A stretch of DNA of 64,000 nucleotides from Centroberyx gerrardi (taxonomy: Eukaryota; Chordata; Actinopteri; Beryciformes; Berycidae), in the NCBI RefSeq assembly GCF_048128805.1, contig NC_136008.1:16409572-16473571 (forward strand). The letters run 5' to 3'. The stretch's first letter is position 1; the number at the start of each line of letters is the position of its first letter. Below, piece by piece: positions 44,386 through 58,800 of this stretch. The notes under the pieces are model-generated. The model saw nothing but the letters and a program-made list of their open reading frames with translations, was not told the DNA's origin and searched no databases. Made by a program: the position numbers and the translations under genes.

Positions 44386-46800
44386 CGTGTATGAGTTACC
44401 AAACGCACTAATAATGTGTATTTGACCTTTTTCCCCGCCCGAGTGCGCCGAACTCCTGATGTTTGCACAAAAAAAAGTTTCCCTTCAACTGTAGAACTTC
44501 AGCCAAGAAAACAACGATGAAATGAAAAGTTGCGTTTAGTTTGCGGGTCGTAGAAAATATGAAACTAACCGATTAAAAATGAATTATTGTTGCATTCTGT
44601 GGAGATTCTGCTTCAGCATTCAGCCGTGTTAAATCAATGGTCCTCCTTGGTCTTTACTTGTAATCTGTCTCAGGAATGAGAGAGAGGAGGGGGGTGGGGT
44701 GCTGGTGTGAACGCTCCACCACTGAGAGTTACACCCCAAAATTACCCCAGGCTGCCCTGCACTGAGGTAAACAACACGAGGAGAGCTACAGTAGAGCTAC
44801 TGTGCAGGGAAATTATTCCCCGTAGTTTTGGTGCAAACAGTTGATACTGAAACATTATTTCACAATGAACTGTAAATCATGAAAACCTTCATTTTTTTTC
44901 AACCCCAAAGTATGAAATAGACGCAGTATCAAAACACAGAAAGCTGTTGCATTGAATTGTAAATTACAGGCTTATGAGACTGGGTAAGTGAGGTGAACTC
45001 AAAGCAAAAAACAAAACACCAGTGTGCTTGTGGTCTTCAACAACACGGTCAGCACAGTCTGTCAGTGAGCTACAGTATTCTCTCAGCAGTGTGAGAACTG
45101 GCTTCCCAAGCTAAACCCACACCACACTGCCACATTCAGCCTTCTGTGATATTCCACCAGCAAACGCAGAGCCACTTGGCCTTTGGTAACAAGGTTACAG
45201 AAAGTTAAACGGCCTGACTTGGCCTCTTCAACAATATTGGTGAATCCAGAAAGCGCTTTATTTTTAAGATTTCATAGTTTGGACAAATGTTAGGTAACCC
45301 TTGTGGTTAGCAGGCTTCAGACCGTTTGTGGAATTTCATGTTTTTGTACCCTTTATATCTTTCTCCTCCTACACCAAGGCCCATTGAGTGCCGATAGCTA
45401 GTGCCTAGTCAAGTTCACACAGGATTCTTCTTTCACTATCCGCCAGCTGTGGTGGATACAGCAGGAGCCCACAAACATGTTACTCTTGCGGAGTTATACA
45501 TTTATAATTCAGATTGGAAAAACACAGAATGCTCTGTTAGAGGTGAGTTCTTTACCTGCAAGAAATATGTATTACACATACCATATTGAAAAAGTATTTA
45601 TTATTCAGAACAGTAAGGAGATAGCATTTTGTAAAACATACACAGGTTCAAACCATGACAAGTATAAAGACAAGTATAAGACAAGTTAGTTTGGACAGCT
45701 CATTACGCTCAGCTCCTGAGTGTTGTGGAACGCAGACACAGAGAGGATATGCTTTCTTACTCCACTAGATGGAGTTGTTGGTTAAGAATGATAGAGATAA
45801 TGCAAGTTCATAAGTATGTTTCTATTGTTGAAAAGTGAACATTATGAGGAATACATTGCAAGAATCAAGAGGAAATACAGAAATATGGGCAATATGGCTA
45901 ATATTATGGCTGTAAACAACTTCAGCTGATGACTTCACATTCTTCATCCTGTTTAATGAGGGTAAAAACAAGGCTTTCAGCTACATTTGGCCGTTTCATT
46001 GAGGAGGAAATATCAATCCACTGTTTTTGGAAGAAAAGGACTGTTTTTACCTGTGCACCAGATGCTTTTCTATCACCAAAGATCCAACGCCTCTACAGGC
46101 CACTGGGATGTAAAAGAGAAAGACTGTTGTCAAAGGCAATGGGACCAGAGTGAAGTCACATTCATTCAGGCAGAATAAAGGGATTACAAACAACACTTTG
46201 GCAACTGCTGGTTTTAAAGGCACATGCAAGCACTCAGGGGCAACTGTGGATCCATGACAATAGAACGAAATACCTCTAATGATAACTAAGCGGTCCATAG
46301 TTTGCGTTTAGGGTGTAGTGATGAGACAAAGCTCCAAAAAAAGCAACTGCACTGGAGGCAGAGAGGAAAGGTGATGCACAAAACTTCATTCTCTAAGGGA
46401 CTGACTTAAGGCTGGCACACAGCACTGAAGATGAGGGCTCAAATTAATATTGCACCCAGATGAGACTTAACTGTCCTTGGATGACAAGCAGCGATTGGAT
46501 TGCAAGCTTGGTAGCTTTTGATGGCCATGCCTGTCAGCCTCACCTGCTTTTTAATCAGTAATTACCATAGGGGATTCTCTGGCATTTCTTAATTAAATTG
46601 GACCAAATGCAATTAAAAACCACACTCTCATTCCCTTAAAAGGGCTCTGTGGAGTCCTTGTTTAGTTCTTGCTGTTAAGAGAATAAGCGGTTGAATGGTC
46701 ATAGCACCGTCCCATCTCTCGCTGATCTGTGCTTGATAATTTCAGTGGTCAAATTAAGTTTGCAGTTTGCATAATAAAGGGCAAGATAGAGTTCAAGATT
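44386..46800. other. Intergenic: fxyd6-like upstream to fcgbp-like 3' end
   Basis: The left end (44386-44480) may be a noncoding first exon of the fxyd6-like gene. The open frames elsewhere are short and unlike known proteins, and no tRNA or clear repeat was recognised. Confidence 0.5.
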
Positions 46801-46812
46801 AAAACTTCCGCT

Positions 46813-49800
46813 TTAACTAGAATTTAAGATTAAAAGCACAGGAGAAGGAGGCAAAGTGGTTGTGGTATTACAGCAATTACACTTAACATCAGCAGTCACA
46901 CAGCTATTGCAATGTAGTGATGTATAAAAAAAATATAATGAAGAAGACAGCAACACCCCTATCCCACAAAAGGCCATTTTATTGTGTTGGCACAACACCA
47001 AATGTAGTGATGTATTTTTGCACATTAAATTTCTACAGGTGAGATGCTCTGCTTTTCAAATACTCACCATCTAGAGAAGTCCCCAGCCGTCCAAGAGCCA
47101 ACAACCACAGACACATCAGTGGTGGTTTTCCCATCCGAAGTCCTCATGTCATCTTTGGAGTCGTTATTGTTGTTGCCACAGGCACCACACATTTTACCGG
47201 ATAGGTGACCGTCAACAGTGACGGTGACCGCCTGTGAAATTGAGTAGGTGACCCGCACAGCAGATGCCCTTTCAATGATCACAGTTCTGTCTGCGATCTG
47301 GACAGATATTTCATTGGTCAGTTTGCTGGGAAGAGACACTTTCCTGCCATTTACCTGGTTAATATGAAGAGGGAGAAAGAACGGGGAAAAACAAAAACCC
47401 ATTAAGACAATGGAATCACTGACGTCAATCAAACAAATAGTGTATATGAATATCAAAAAGTTTAACGTCATCTTCAAACACAAACTATTCCCTCCCAGCC
47501 CCTCTCACCCAGGTGACATGCTGGCTGGTCACAGTGATGGTGGTGTCATTGAAGAACACATAGACGGTGGCCACACTGGGAGATGCGCCTTTACTGCAGA
47601 CCCTGACGTCCACAACCACACGGAACCACAGGGTAGCAGTCTGATCGCACAGAGACGCCACCTCAAACGCCCCGAGAGCTCCTACGGCTCCAGACATGCC
47701 ATCAAAGGAGATGAGGTGGGCAGTGGGACTGACCTTGCAGTGGCTCTGCTTGACATGGCAACCTCTGACCCCGTCTCTTACACTGCAAACATCCCCACTG
47801 GCACAGGCCAGCTCTTCACACTTCACCAGCCCCGAGGCCTGGCACACACACTTGGACTTACAGTCTTTGTTCACCACCACTTGGCCCACCTGGAAACATA
47901 AATTGTGTGTCGTGTTAAAATGATTATCTTCCAGGCCTGTGAATGGAATGTGTGAATTTGACATCTATTCATGTGTAAATACTATGACATGAAGTAGGTG
48001 GCCATCTATTGCCATAAATATGCCGACTGTACTTGACTCTAATTTCCATTTCTTCACATTACCCATGTATGACAACAGTGTAAAATTGATTTGAGTGCAG
48101 TCTCACCGTCAGGTATCTGCCATCATGGATGCACCCACAGTTGTCCAAGGGAACACACTGAATGCTGTCAGAAACAAAGCCCGCGTCACACTGGCATCCC
48201 TCAAAGCAGCTGTCAGAACAGGTAATGGGGTAGATAAGGCTGGCACAGGTCGCCCCACAAGTGTCAGCACACAACTCATAGTGGCTGTTGGCAGGGCAGG
48301 TAGCAGCTGCAGGGGAAGAAGGCGTTTGTAAGACACACCTAGATTAAACAAATAGTATAAAACATAATAAAAACATTGACAATTCTCCAGCAGTGGATTG
48401 TTGAAATAGTGCTGTGTTTAACTCACGGCAGAAGGAGCTGCTCCTCCATGACTGGATCTGAACCCCAGCGTTCTGGCAGGCCAGAACGTAGCCCTGGACA
48501 CTGTTACACAGGGTTTCTTTGTCCCCTCCCAGGGCGCAAACATCAAACACGCAATTGGAAACATATGCCGCTGGGTCCACCTTACTGTGGCAAGCTTTGA
48601 AAGGCCCTTTAGGAGCGCTGATGATGCCACAGGAGTCAGATTTGCCGTACAGGGCAGCCTTGGCCCGGTCACATACTGGACACTGCCCTCCACAGCCCCC
48701 ACACACCGACCCAGGCAGGTCCAGCACCCACGCCTTCCCAAAGACATCGACGTTGTTCGTATTTCTGCCACCAGGAAGTCTGAAGTCATCGCCGGGTTTC
48801 TTGTTGTAGTTGCCACAAAGGCCACACATCTTACCCTGGTATGTGGATGGTACGATCACTTCAACGTAGTAGACAGTGTCATAGAGGACTTTCAGGCCAA
48901 AATCTGTCTGGAGGATTATGTTACGACCCTCCTGGGTGACTGTGACACGCCCATTATCCAGGTTGAGAGGAAGGTTCAACTGCTCATCATCCACCTGGAC
49001 AGAGGAGGGAGGAGAACAGAATCACTGTGATACATGCTTCTGTGAGGAAAACAGAAAGTATGTAAAAACACAATCACAGAAGTGAGTTGGGAAAAGTTGA
49101 TTAACTCACAATGACTTTCCATGCCATTCTCTGCTGGATGTAAATTACATAATTGTAGACTGTCACTGCAACCGACTTGGTGACAGCAACTCTTCCATTT
49201 CCATACTTCTCATTCCCCTGAGTTACGGTGAATGGTGTCAGCTGGCTTTTGCCATCATCACACACCTTGGCCAACGTATAGACACAGGTACCCTGGAAAT
49301 CAAACCTCCGCCCATCAAAGGAAGTGTAATGTGGGTCACCAGAAGCCACACACTTGCCTTGTCCCTCAGGGTGGCAACCTTTTACTCCCTTTACAAGCTT
49401 ACAGGTCTCTCCTGGGCGACACTTGGTCTTCTGGCAGGACACAGCGCCATTTTCTCCACAGGTGCACTGCTCCACACACTTGGCCTCTGGGTAGAAGACC
49501 TCTCCCTTCCTATAGTACTGACCACTATAGGAGCAGCCACAGCCTCCAACAGGCACGCACACATCCCCACTCAGCAGGTAGCCACTGTCACACAGGCAGG
49601 CCTCTGTACAGGGCCTTCGGCAGGTGGTAATGGAGGTCAAGCTGGCGCAGGTGGTAGGGCAAGCCGAGGCACACAGAGTATAATGGCTGTTAGCTGGACA
49701 CACCATTGCTGTGGGACAGAAGAGGGAGAGGGGTGAGAAGAATGAGGTAAAGGATGGGAGAGGCATTTAGGCGATTAGTTTATTAATTTTATAGGTAAAA

Positions 49801-52800
49801 GGTTATGTTGAAATATGAAAACACAAACCCGGACTTACGACAGAAGCTATCTGACCGCCAGGAGTGGATGGTGACTCCAAGGGCCTGACAGGCAGAGACA
49901 TAGACTCCCACAGCATCGCAAACTGAACCCTGGTGACCACGATACTGACAGGCATCGTACACGCAGTCCTCCAGGTAGGGAGCGGGGTCCACACGGCTGT
50001 GACACTGTCTGAAAGGCCCTTTCTTGTCAGCAATAATTCCACAGTACTTCTGGGCACTGTACACTTTCCTCTGGGAGTCTGAGCACCCATTGCACCCTGC
50101 CCCCTGGCAGACCGATGAACAGCCTGGAACCAGGGCCACCCGCCAACTCTCCCCCAGCTTGGTGACATCAGCGGCGGCCTGGCCATTCTGCATGGTCAGG
50201 TCATCCTGAGGCTTTCCATTGTAGTTGCCGCACAGGCCGCAGACTGCACCCTGGTAGTTGCTGGGCAGAGTAACAGTCACCACACTACGCCAGTCAAAGG
50301 TCACGGTGATACCAGCGGCTGTCTCCACTACAGCTGTCCGGCCACTGCGATACACATTCAGCTGACCGTTGTAGTCTAATGGCAAGGAAACAAGCTGTCC
50401 AATGAGCTGAAGAGCAGAGAACGAGAGAGGGAGGAATATTTATAGGAGATTATAGATTTAATAATTCTCCAGTGCTTGCTAATCCATTCTAATGTGCAGT
50501 TAAAGCTTAGTTTAATTAAGTCCGCCTGGATCACAAATTCTAATGTGTAATTAAATATATATGTGAAAGAGCACCAGGGATAGCAGAATTAGCACAATGA
50601 TGGAAGGCATTATCACCCGCACATTTGAATGAGGCTCAGAATATCTGTCCTGTTTTTATGTTTAATACTGTAACTATGCACTGCGTCCCATTCCTTTCCC
50701 TCCATAATGCATATTACTACATGTGTCAGGTTACCCATTCAGTCTGTCATCAAATCAGCCCTATCCATACGTCCATGTTCACACTTACCAGGACCCTGAA
50801 GGGGTACTCTCTGCTGATGGTGAGGGAGACCCCGTAGATGGTTACGGTGACAGTCTTGGTGTAGGATACGGTCTTGCTTCCCCGGTGGTCGTTCGCCACA
50901 GTCACCTTGAATGGCACTAGCCCAGGCTGCTTGGAGCACAGTGCCACCAGCTGATACACACATGTGCCCTGGAAATCAAACTTCCGCCCATCAAATGTCC
51001 GGTAGTGTGGGTCACCAGAGGCTGTGCACTTGGCATAACTGATTGGTCGGCATGTGCGCTCTCCGTCCACGAGGTCGCACTTCTCGTTGGCAGAGCAAGA
51101 AGCCTCGCGGCATGTCACCATGCCCAGGGTGGTATCACACTCACATAGGCGACCACAAGCCTTGTCAGCCCAGAAGCGCTGACCTGACTTGTAGTAGCGG
51201 CCCTGATAAGAGCAACCACATGTTTTAGCAGGCACACAGACACCAGCGCTGAGGACATAACCCTTGTCACACACACAGGTCTCCACACAGGCGCCGGGAC
51301 AGGCCTGCCGCTGCTCAGGGAAGGGGCAGGATGCCTGGCATGGGCTAGCGCAGTCCTCATAGTGGCTGTGAGGCTGACAGTTCATCGCTGGATCACAGAG
51401 GACGAAGACCATTAAGCAAAAAATCAATGCTACTTCAATTATTTATTGACTGAAATATGTATCTTTGATTGATTAAAAAGTTAAAATGATAGTTTTGCAC
51501 AGTCAGATACTCACGGCAACCAAACTTTTTCCGCCAGCCCTTGATTATAATGCCTTCCTCACGACACTGCTCACTGTAGGAGGCTAACGCCTGGCACAGC
51601 ATCCTCTTGTCTCCCTTATTCAAACACATGTCATACACACAGCTGTTCATGAAGGCCTGGGGGTCCAATTTTGCATGACACCTCTGGAACACACTATTGG
51701 TCTTGGCTGTGAGGGCCCCGCACAAGGCCTTTGTCTCATACAGCATACGTTGATTACCATCACATGTGGGGCAGCTTTTCTCACATGTGTTCCAGCATGG
51801 AGAGGCCTTGTCCTGGTCAGCCGTTTGCCAGCTCTTGCCCCACTCTATCACTGAGCCGACAGCTTTGCCTGCTGGGTTCTGCAGCTCATCACCTCTGTTA
51901 CCGTTGAAGTTGCCACACAGACCGCAGACATTGCCGTAGTAACTGCTGGGCAGCTGGATGACCAGTTTCCAGTTCCAGTCGTAGGTGACGCGCAGGCCAA
52001 AGTCTGTCTGCACCACTGCGGTGTGACCACGCTGGGAAACTGACACCTTATCCTGACCTAGTTGTAGAGGTAGATTCAGCAGCTCCCCATTCATCTGAGG
52101 GAAATGGATCAGAACAATATACTATAAAAATACTACAGGTCAAATACAGTTGAACCTTTCAGGCAAGAAGCTCAACTAAACCCTTACCGTGACGCGACCA
52201 ATTTGGTTCTTGCGTATGGTGATGGTGAACCCGTATACAGTCACATCTACCTCCCTGACGTAGGAAACTGCTGTGTTTCCCCGGTTATCATTCCTCTCAG
52301 TGACTGAGAACGGAACTAGGCCAGTCAGGTTCCCACAGGTTGTGGAGATGGTGTACTTGCAGGTGCCCTGGAAGTCGTAGTTGTGACCATCAAATGTGTG
52401 GTAGTGGGGGTCGCCCCAGGCCCAGCAGGTGCCTGTGTACTCGGGGACACACACAGCCTCACCCTTCTCTACACGGCACTTCTCCTTGACACGACAGTTG
52501 GCATCTTTGCAAGGATCTACACAGGTTAAACAAAGGGAAATTAACACAAAAATTACAATTGTACTCAAAAGCACAGATATTAAAGTATTCACCGTCTATG
52601 GATGATTAAAGTATTGTACATAAATGATATAGCTTATTTGATAGACAGTATGAGGGTACTCAGTACTCCGGGATGAGTTAATAATATATTTGTGTGTCTT
52701 GCCTGTGTTGAAACATGCCCTGATTTCTTTCCTGACCATGCATTTGGTGTTTTTGGGGCAGGAGTGAGTTTCACAGGCCAGGCCCTTCACTGGATCACAG

Positions 52801-55800
52801 GTGCACTTTTTGTTACAGTCCTCTTCATACACCACTTCACCAGGCTGGGGACACAGAGTGTGTTCATTACACAGGGGAAATTACAGGATAACAAGTGGCT
52901 CATCTTATTTCACACTTATTCCACTTTGTCAGGCAAAGACAAATTTAGACAATCTTCTGAATAACTCCCAGGGGGAATTCTCAGTGTAATGTCAAATGTA
53001 AAGTGTAATGTGAAAGATCAATTTGTCTAATGTCCACCACTGTGGAAATTTGCCTTGGGCTATACATTAAATAAAAATGAAAGTATATATAACACATATA
53101 AAACAAACAATAATGCAAACGAATGCATCAGAGCAATTAAGTCACTCATCCTCTCATTGTGAAGCTCTCTCCTTGAGTTAAACATTTGTATGGTGTATGG
53201 AATGACTGATGATTTTTTTCTTTTTGTATAGATAGAGGTGTTAAACTATACCGTGTAAGTCTTTCCACGGTCATAGCAACCACACTGAGTCTCCTTAATA
53301 CAGGTCTGTCCATTGAATAAGAAGCCATCATCACAGTCACAGCCTTCTGTGCAGCTGGTGGAGCACTCGACAATCTCCGAGAGGCCTGGGCAGGCTGAGG
53401 AGCAGGCATCTGAACACACCTCATAGTGACTATTGGCTGGACATTTCATGGCTGAGATAAATAATCGGGAGATAGAGAAAGAGGATATTATAAACCTGTG
53501 TAGACATTTAACACAAACAGTAATAAGTTTCAACTACAACAACAATAAGTTTCATATGGAAGTGAATTTCTCCTTGTCACTTACGACAGAATGAAGCCGT
53601 CCTCCAGTTTTTGACGTCCACTCCTGCCATGTGACAGTTGAAGGCATAGGCCGCTGCGCTGTCACACAAGACCTTTCCGTCCCCGTTGGAAGCACACACA
53701 TCAAACACACAGTCATTAAAGTAGGGCCGTGGGTCCAGTTTACTGTGGCAGGCTGCAAAGGGACCTTTGGGCGCTGTGACAACACCACAGTAAGTGGGCT
53801 TTATGAACACAGCCTTTCGAGCTGGGTCACATTTGGGACAGTTGTTCCCTTCACAGCCATTATCACACACCACACCAGGGATGGTGACCTTCCATGATTT
53901 CCCAAACACATTCACGTTTTTGGTGAGCTGACGGTTGGACATCTGGAAGTCGTCATTGCGGTTACCGTTGAAGTTTCCACACAGGCCGCAGGTCTTACCA
54001 CGGTAGTTACCAGGTACTGTGACCCTGACATGGTAAACCAGATCATAGGTGAGGACCAGGCCAAAGTCTGTGGCGATAACATAATGGATTCCCTCCTGAT
54101 AGACCTTCACTGCTCCATCATTAAGATTCAGAGGGAGGTAGTTGAACACTCCATTCACCTGAAAGAAAGGCACAGGTCTTGTTTAAAATAAATGATGAAC
54201 TGATAATATCAAGAATATTAAAATCTGGAAAAAAGGAAAAAAGGAAATGACTGGTTGCTCTATACTGTCAAGCTGGGATCAAAAATGCATCGGGTGCTCT
54301 TGGAAAACGGGGAAAAAAAGTGTGCTACAAATCCAAGGACAATCCAGGCACTCCAAATATAGAAATATTAAATTAAAAAGCCTTTATTGTAGTGGCTAAA
54401 TCATTAAAAAAGCCAACATGTTTCGACCACTGTAGGTCTTCTTCAGGGCTTTAAACATAGACAACGCGGGTGTGGCCTCACCTATATAATAGCAACAGCC
54501 AATGGGAGGCAGGCACATGACCCGGATAATCACATAACAGGTGAAACAAATTGAAAATAATGAAAAAAATATATATATATATAATTAAACCGAATAACAT
54601 GAGAATAGATAATATTAAAATCTGTTTATCTGGCTTGCATTACATCTCTTAGGCATTTCTGCTATCTGCCACTACATGATAAAAGCACTAGATATCATTT
54701 CATTTATTATTAATCATGTATTACAGGCTGATATAGAGCTTTGTTCAAATGAGGAACAGGTGCCTTTGCTCACCAGGACTCCGAACATGTTGTTCCTCAT
54801 GATGACAGTGAAGCCGTAGACCTTCAGAGCAACCAGCTTGGTGACAGACACCACCTTGTGGTTCATCATCCGGTTCCACTGCACATTCTCCACCTGAACT
54901 GAGAAGGCCACCAGGTGGGTGCCTTCCAGCCCACAGCTCTTGGTGAGTGTGTATGTACAGGTGCCCTGGAAATCAAATGCTAGCCCATCAAAAGACAGGT
55001 AATGGGGGTCTCCAGAGGCATGGCACACACCCTTACCAACAGGGTGGCATTTCTGGATGCCATTCTCCACCTTACACTTCTCATTAGGGCCACAGGAGAA
55101 CTTCTTACACTCAACCTAATAAAAACAGATGTTCAGAAATAAGAATAATGTTGCTATGCTGCATATTTACACTAATCAGTATCAATCCATTCTAATATTT
55201 ATTACCTCTCCGTCCTGTTTGCACTTGCACTCCTCCTCACACTTCCCATTGGGATAAAACACTTGGCCGATGCGGTAGTAGCGGTCACCATAGAGGCAGC
55301 CACACTGTGAGAAAGGGACACAGTTATCTCCACTGAGGATGTATCCCTCATCACAGGAACAGCCCTCTTCACAGTGGGCCTTGCAACTCCGTGGAGCGGA
55401 CAGAGTTTGGCAAGTGGCAGGACAGGCAGTCGAACACACTTCATAGTGGCTGTGGACTGCACATTTCACCGCTGTAGACAGAGACATTAATTAAAAGGTG
55501 AGGTGATTTTATTACCATTGTAAATTGAAAACTAGGGTACGTACGTACCCTAGCTTTTTCAAACTACCAGAGACATTTCAATTTAGAATGCAGATTTTAA
55601 ATGTAGGAAGGGTTTGTAAAGCTACTACTCTGAAAACGCCTAGTCAAGTGTGGATAGAAATAGGGGCTAGACTCACAGAGCAGTTTAAATAAAAATTAAG
55701 TCATTCTTTAAATTCATTGATTGCATTCCAGCTTTGCAATGTCAGTTTTGTACTGTACTTGTATGTACTGTCTGTCAGTAAATAATACTCACTTGGCCTT

Positions 55801-58800
55801 TCTATGTAAATCATGTTATTAGAATGAATACATTTCTCACCACAGAATTTATTGGTTCTCCAGTCGTATACCTTGGCCCCTGCTACCTGGCAGGCAGATG
55901 TGTACGATGTGATTGCCTGACAGAGCACATCCTTCCTGCCCTTGTACAGGCATACGTCATAGACACAGTCTTCAAAGTGGCCAACTGGATCCACCTTAGC
56001 ATGGCAGTCACGAAATGGCCCTTTGGGGTCCTTCAAGAGACCACAAAACTCCCCCGTTTCATATGTTTTCTTCTGGTTAATGTCACAGTCGGGACAGACT
56101 CCTTTACAGCCTTCGACACAGCCTGGGATTGCAGCCACTCGCCAGCTGGCACCAAAGTCTGTTGGCCGGACAGTTTTGGCACCGTTCTTTGGGATCAGGT
56201 CATCCTGGGCTTTGCCATTGTAGTTGCCACATAAGCCACAAACAGCTCCCATATAGGTGCTGGGCAGTGTGACAAACACAGCACTGTTCCAGTTGAAGGA
56301 GACCTTGAGACCGAAGGTTGTGGTGATCACAGCGTACCAGCCACTCTTATACACAGACACCTTTCCGTCACTCAGGGTGACTGGCAGATTGACCAGCTCA
56401 CCATCCACCTGGGAGAGAAGACACCATGGTATTTGAATACTGAGATTACTGTAAGTGATTCACAGGAAAGATTAACTGCTCATTGCTATACTGTTATATG
56501 TACCCTTACCATGACCAGGCCTTTGTGTGTCTTAGTAATGACAATGCTGAGAGAGTAGACCTTGATCTCCACTAACTTAGTGTAGGACACCACTTTGCTG
56601 CCCCGGTGGTCATTCTGCACCAGGACCTCAAAGGGTACCAGCTCCGGGTCCTTGGAGCAGAGTGCAGCCAGTTGGTACACACATGTCCCCTGGAAGTCAA
56701 ACCTCTTCTTGTCAAAAGTCACGTAGTGGGGGTCACCCGTGGCCTGGCAGGTGCTGTGGGAGACAGGATAGCACTTTCTAATGCCCTCGACCACCTGGCA
56801 CTGATGCCCTGCCCGGCAGCCTTTATTCTGGCACTCCACGCGTCTACTTCCAGCAACGCAGCGACACCGTCGCCCACAGGCCTGGTCAGCCCAGAAGCAC
56901 TCTCCAGCGGGGATGTATCGACCCTCATAGGTGCACCCACAGCGAGCAGCAGGCACACACTGTCCTCCACTTAGAATGTAGCCTGTGTTACAGGTGCAGG
57001 TCTCCACACAGGGGAGCTTACATTTGGAGGGAGCATTAGGGTCAGAACAAGTGGCAGGGCAGGCACTGCCACACAGCTCATAGTGGCTATTGGCTGGACA
57101 TTTGAGAGTAGCTTGAGAGAGGAAACAGAATGGAGAGTAGAGATGAATGCTAAGAAGAACATATAAAAAAACAGTTGTTGTTGATTTACCAACACTATCC
57201 AGCTTGTTAAGATCACTTACAGCAGTGTGCAAGTTTCCTCCACTCTTGAACCTGGATACCAGCTCTCTGGCAGGCGTCAGTATAAGCCTCCAACGCTTTG
57301 CAGAGGAACGTCCGGAAGCCGCCTCCCATACATACATCATATTTACAGTTCTCCAGGTATGCATGGGGATCAATGGCGGCGTGACACTTGCTGAATGGTC
57401 CATTCACACGTGTGATGAGCCCACAAAACGCGTCACCCTCCCATATCTTCAGCTGCTTGTGTTCGCAGCGCTCACATCCACCCACACACTCATCTCTACA
57501 CAGAGCATTTTTCACCAGTCCTGGCACCTTCCAGCTGCTCCCAAATGCCAGAGCTCCTCCAGCCTGGGAGCCTGAGGGTGTGGTGAAATCATCATTGGGT
57601 TTGCCATTGAAGTTGCCACAAAGACCACAAGTCTTATCAGCATAGCTATTGGACAGAGTGACCACCAGATGGTGTTCCCAGTCATAACGGACAGTCAGAC
57701 CAAAGTCGGTCTCGATGATCACAGAGCGACCGCTCTGAAACATAATCAGTTTGCCCTTCTTCAAGGTCACTGGCAGACTCCACAGACTGTTGTCAATCTG
57801 CACAAAAGACGGTGTGAGAAAATACAATTATATAGCCATTATAATTGCCATTTTTAATTGATGTTACCAGTCATAATGCAATCATTCCATGATCATTCCA
57901 TCTTCCCAATCAAAGAAACATGAATGAAAACTGTTCTATGACAATAACATAAAGTTATGATAATATTTGTAATATGCCTTTGTAGTAACAGAAATGGGAA
58001 GCCTTACCCTCACGCGACCTGTCTCAGAACGAACCGCTGTGATGGTGACACCATACACCTTCACTGTCACCAGGGCAACATAAGACACCCTGAGGCTTCC
58101 TCTGTTCTCGTTTTGGGCCAGGATCTCAAAGGCGGGGAGATTATCATTGGCTGCACAGTTCTTAGCGATGACATATGTGCAGGTACCCATGAAGTCAAAG
58201 CGTCGCCCGTCAAACGTACGGTAGTGGGGGTCTCCCACGGCCCAGCAGGTACCAGAATTGGAGGTCACTGGCTTGGGAACACAGGAGGGATTCTCACCCT
58301 TCATCTCACACACCTCATTGGCACTGCAGGTCACACTGTTGCAGGACTGAGATCCACCTCCTGGGGAACCAGAAAGACAATGCAATCAATGCTTATTTCA
58401 CACATAATCCCAGTTATATTATGCGTAATGTCAAATGTTTGGTCTTTGTATAGTTAATATGTCATGAACAAAATTTGCACAGAGTTGGATTTTTTTTTGC
58501 CTAAGAAATACTTTAACAGCTATAAGTTCACTGTACCTGGCTGTATACATTGTGCTGGGGCACCATAACCATTCATCTGGCTGACTCCTATACTGTAGAC
58601 AGCAAAGCGGGACCCAGAGCTGGACACGGTGTGTCTGCTGTTAGGACTCGGCTTGTAGGACATCTCTGCCCAGGAGAAATCTGTCCCTGCAACCTTTCTC
58701 CACTGGACAGTGCGGGGCAGGGTCACACCATCAATGCGCAGCTCTGCCAATGCACTGTTTTTTGCCACAATCAGGGCTTGGTTTTTGAAGCCCTTCTGAG

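Noticed and set aside
46045-46300. Overlapping small open frames on both strands
   Set aside because: No similarity to known proteins, no splice context and no start or end signals.
47068-47090. fcgbp-like protein ending at the TGA after SRW
   Set aside because: That stop is inside a consensus donor (GTGAGT), and the phase-2 junction to 46903 completes a Cys codon, as in the neighbouring copy.
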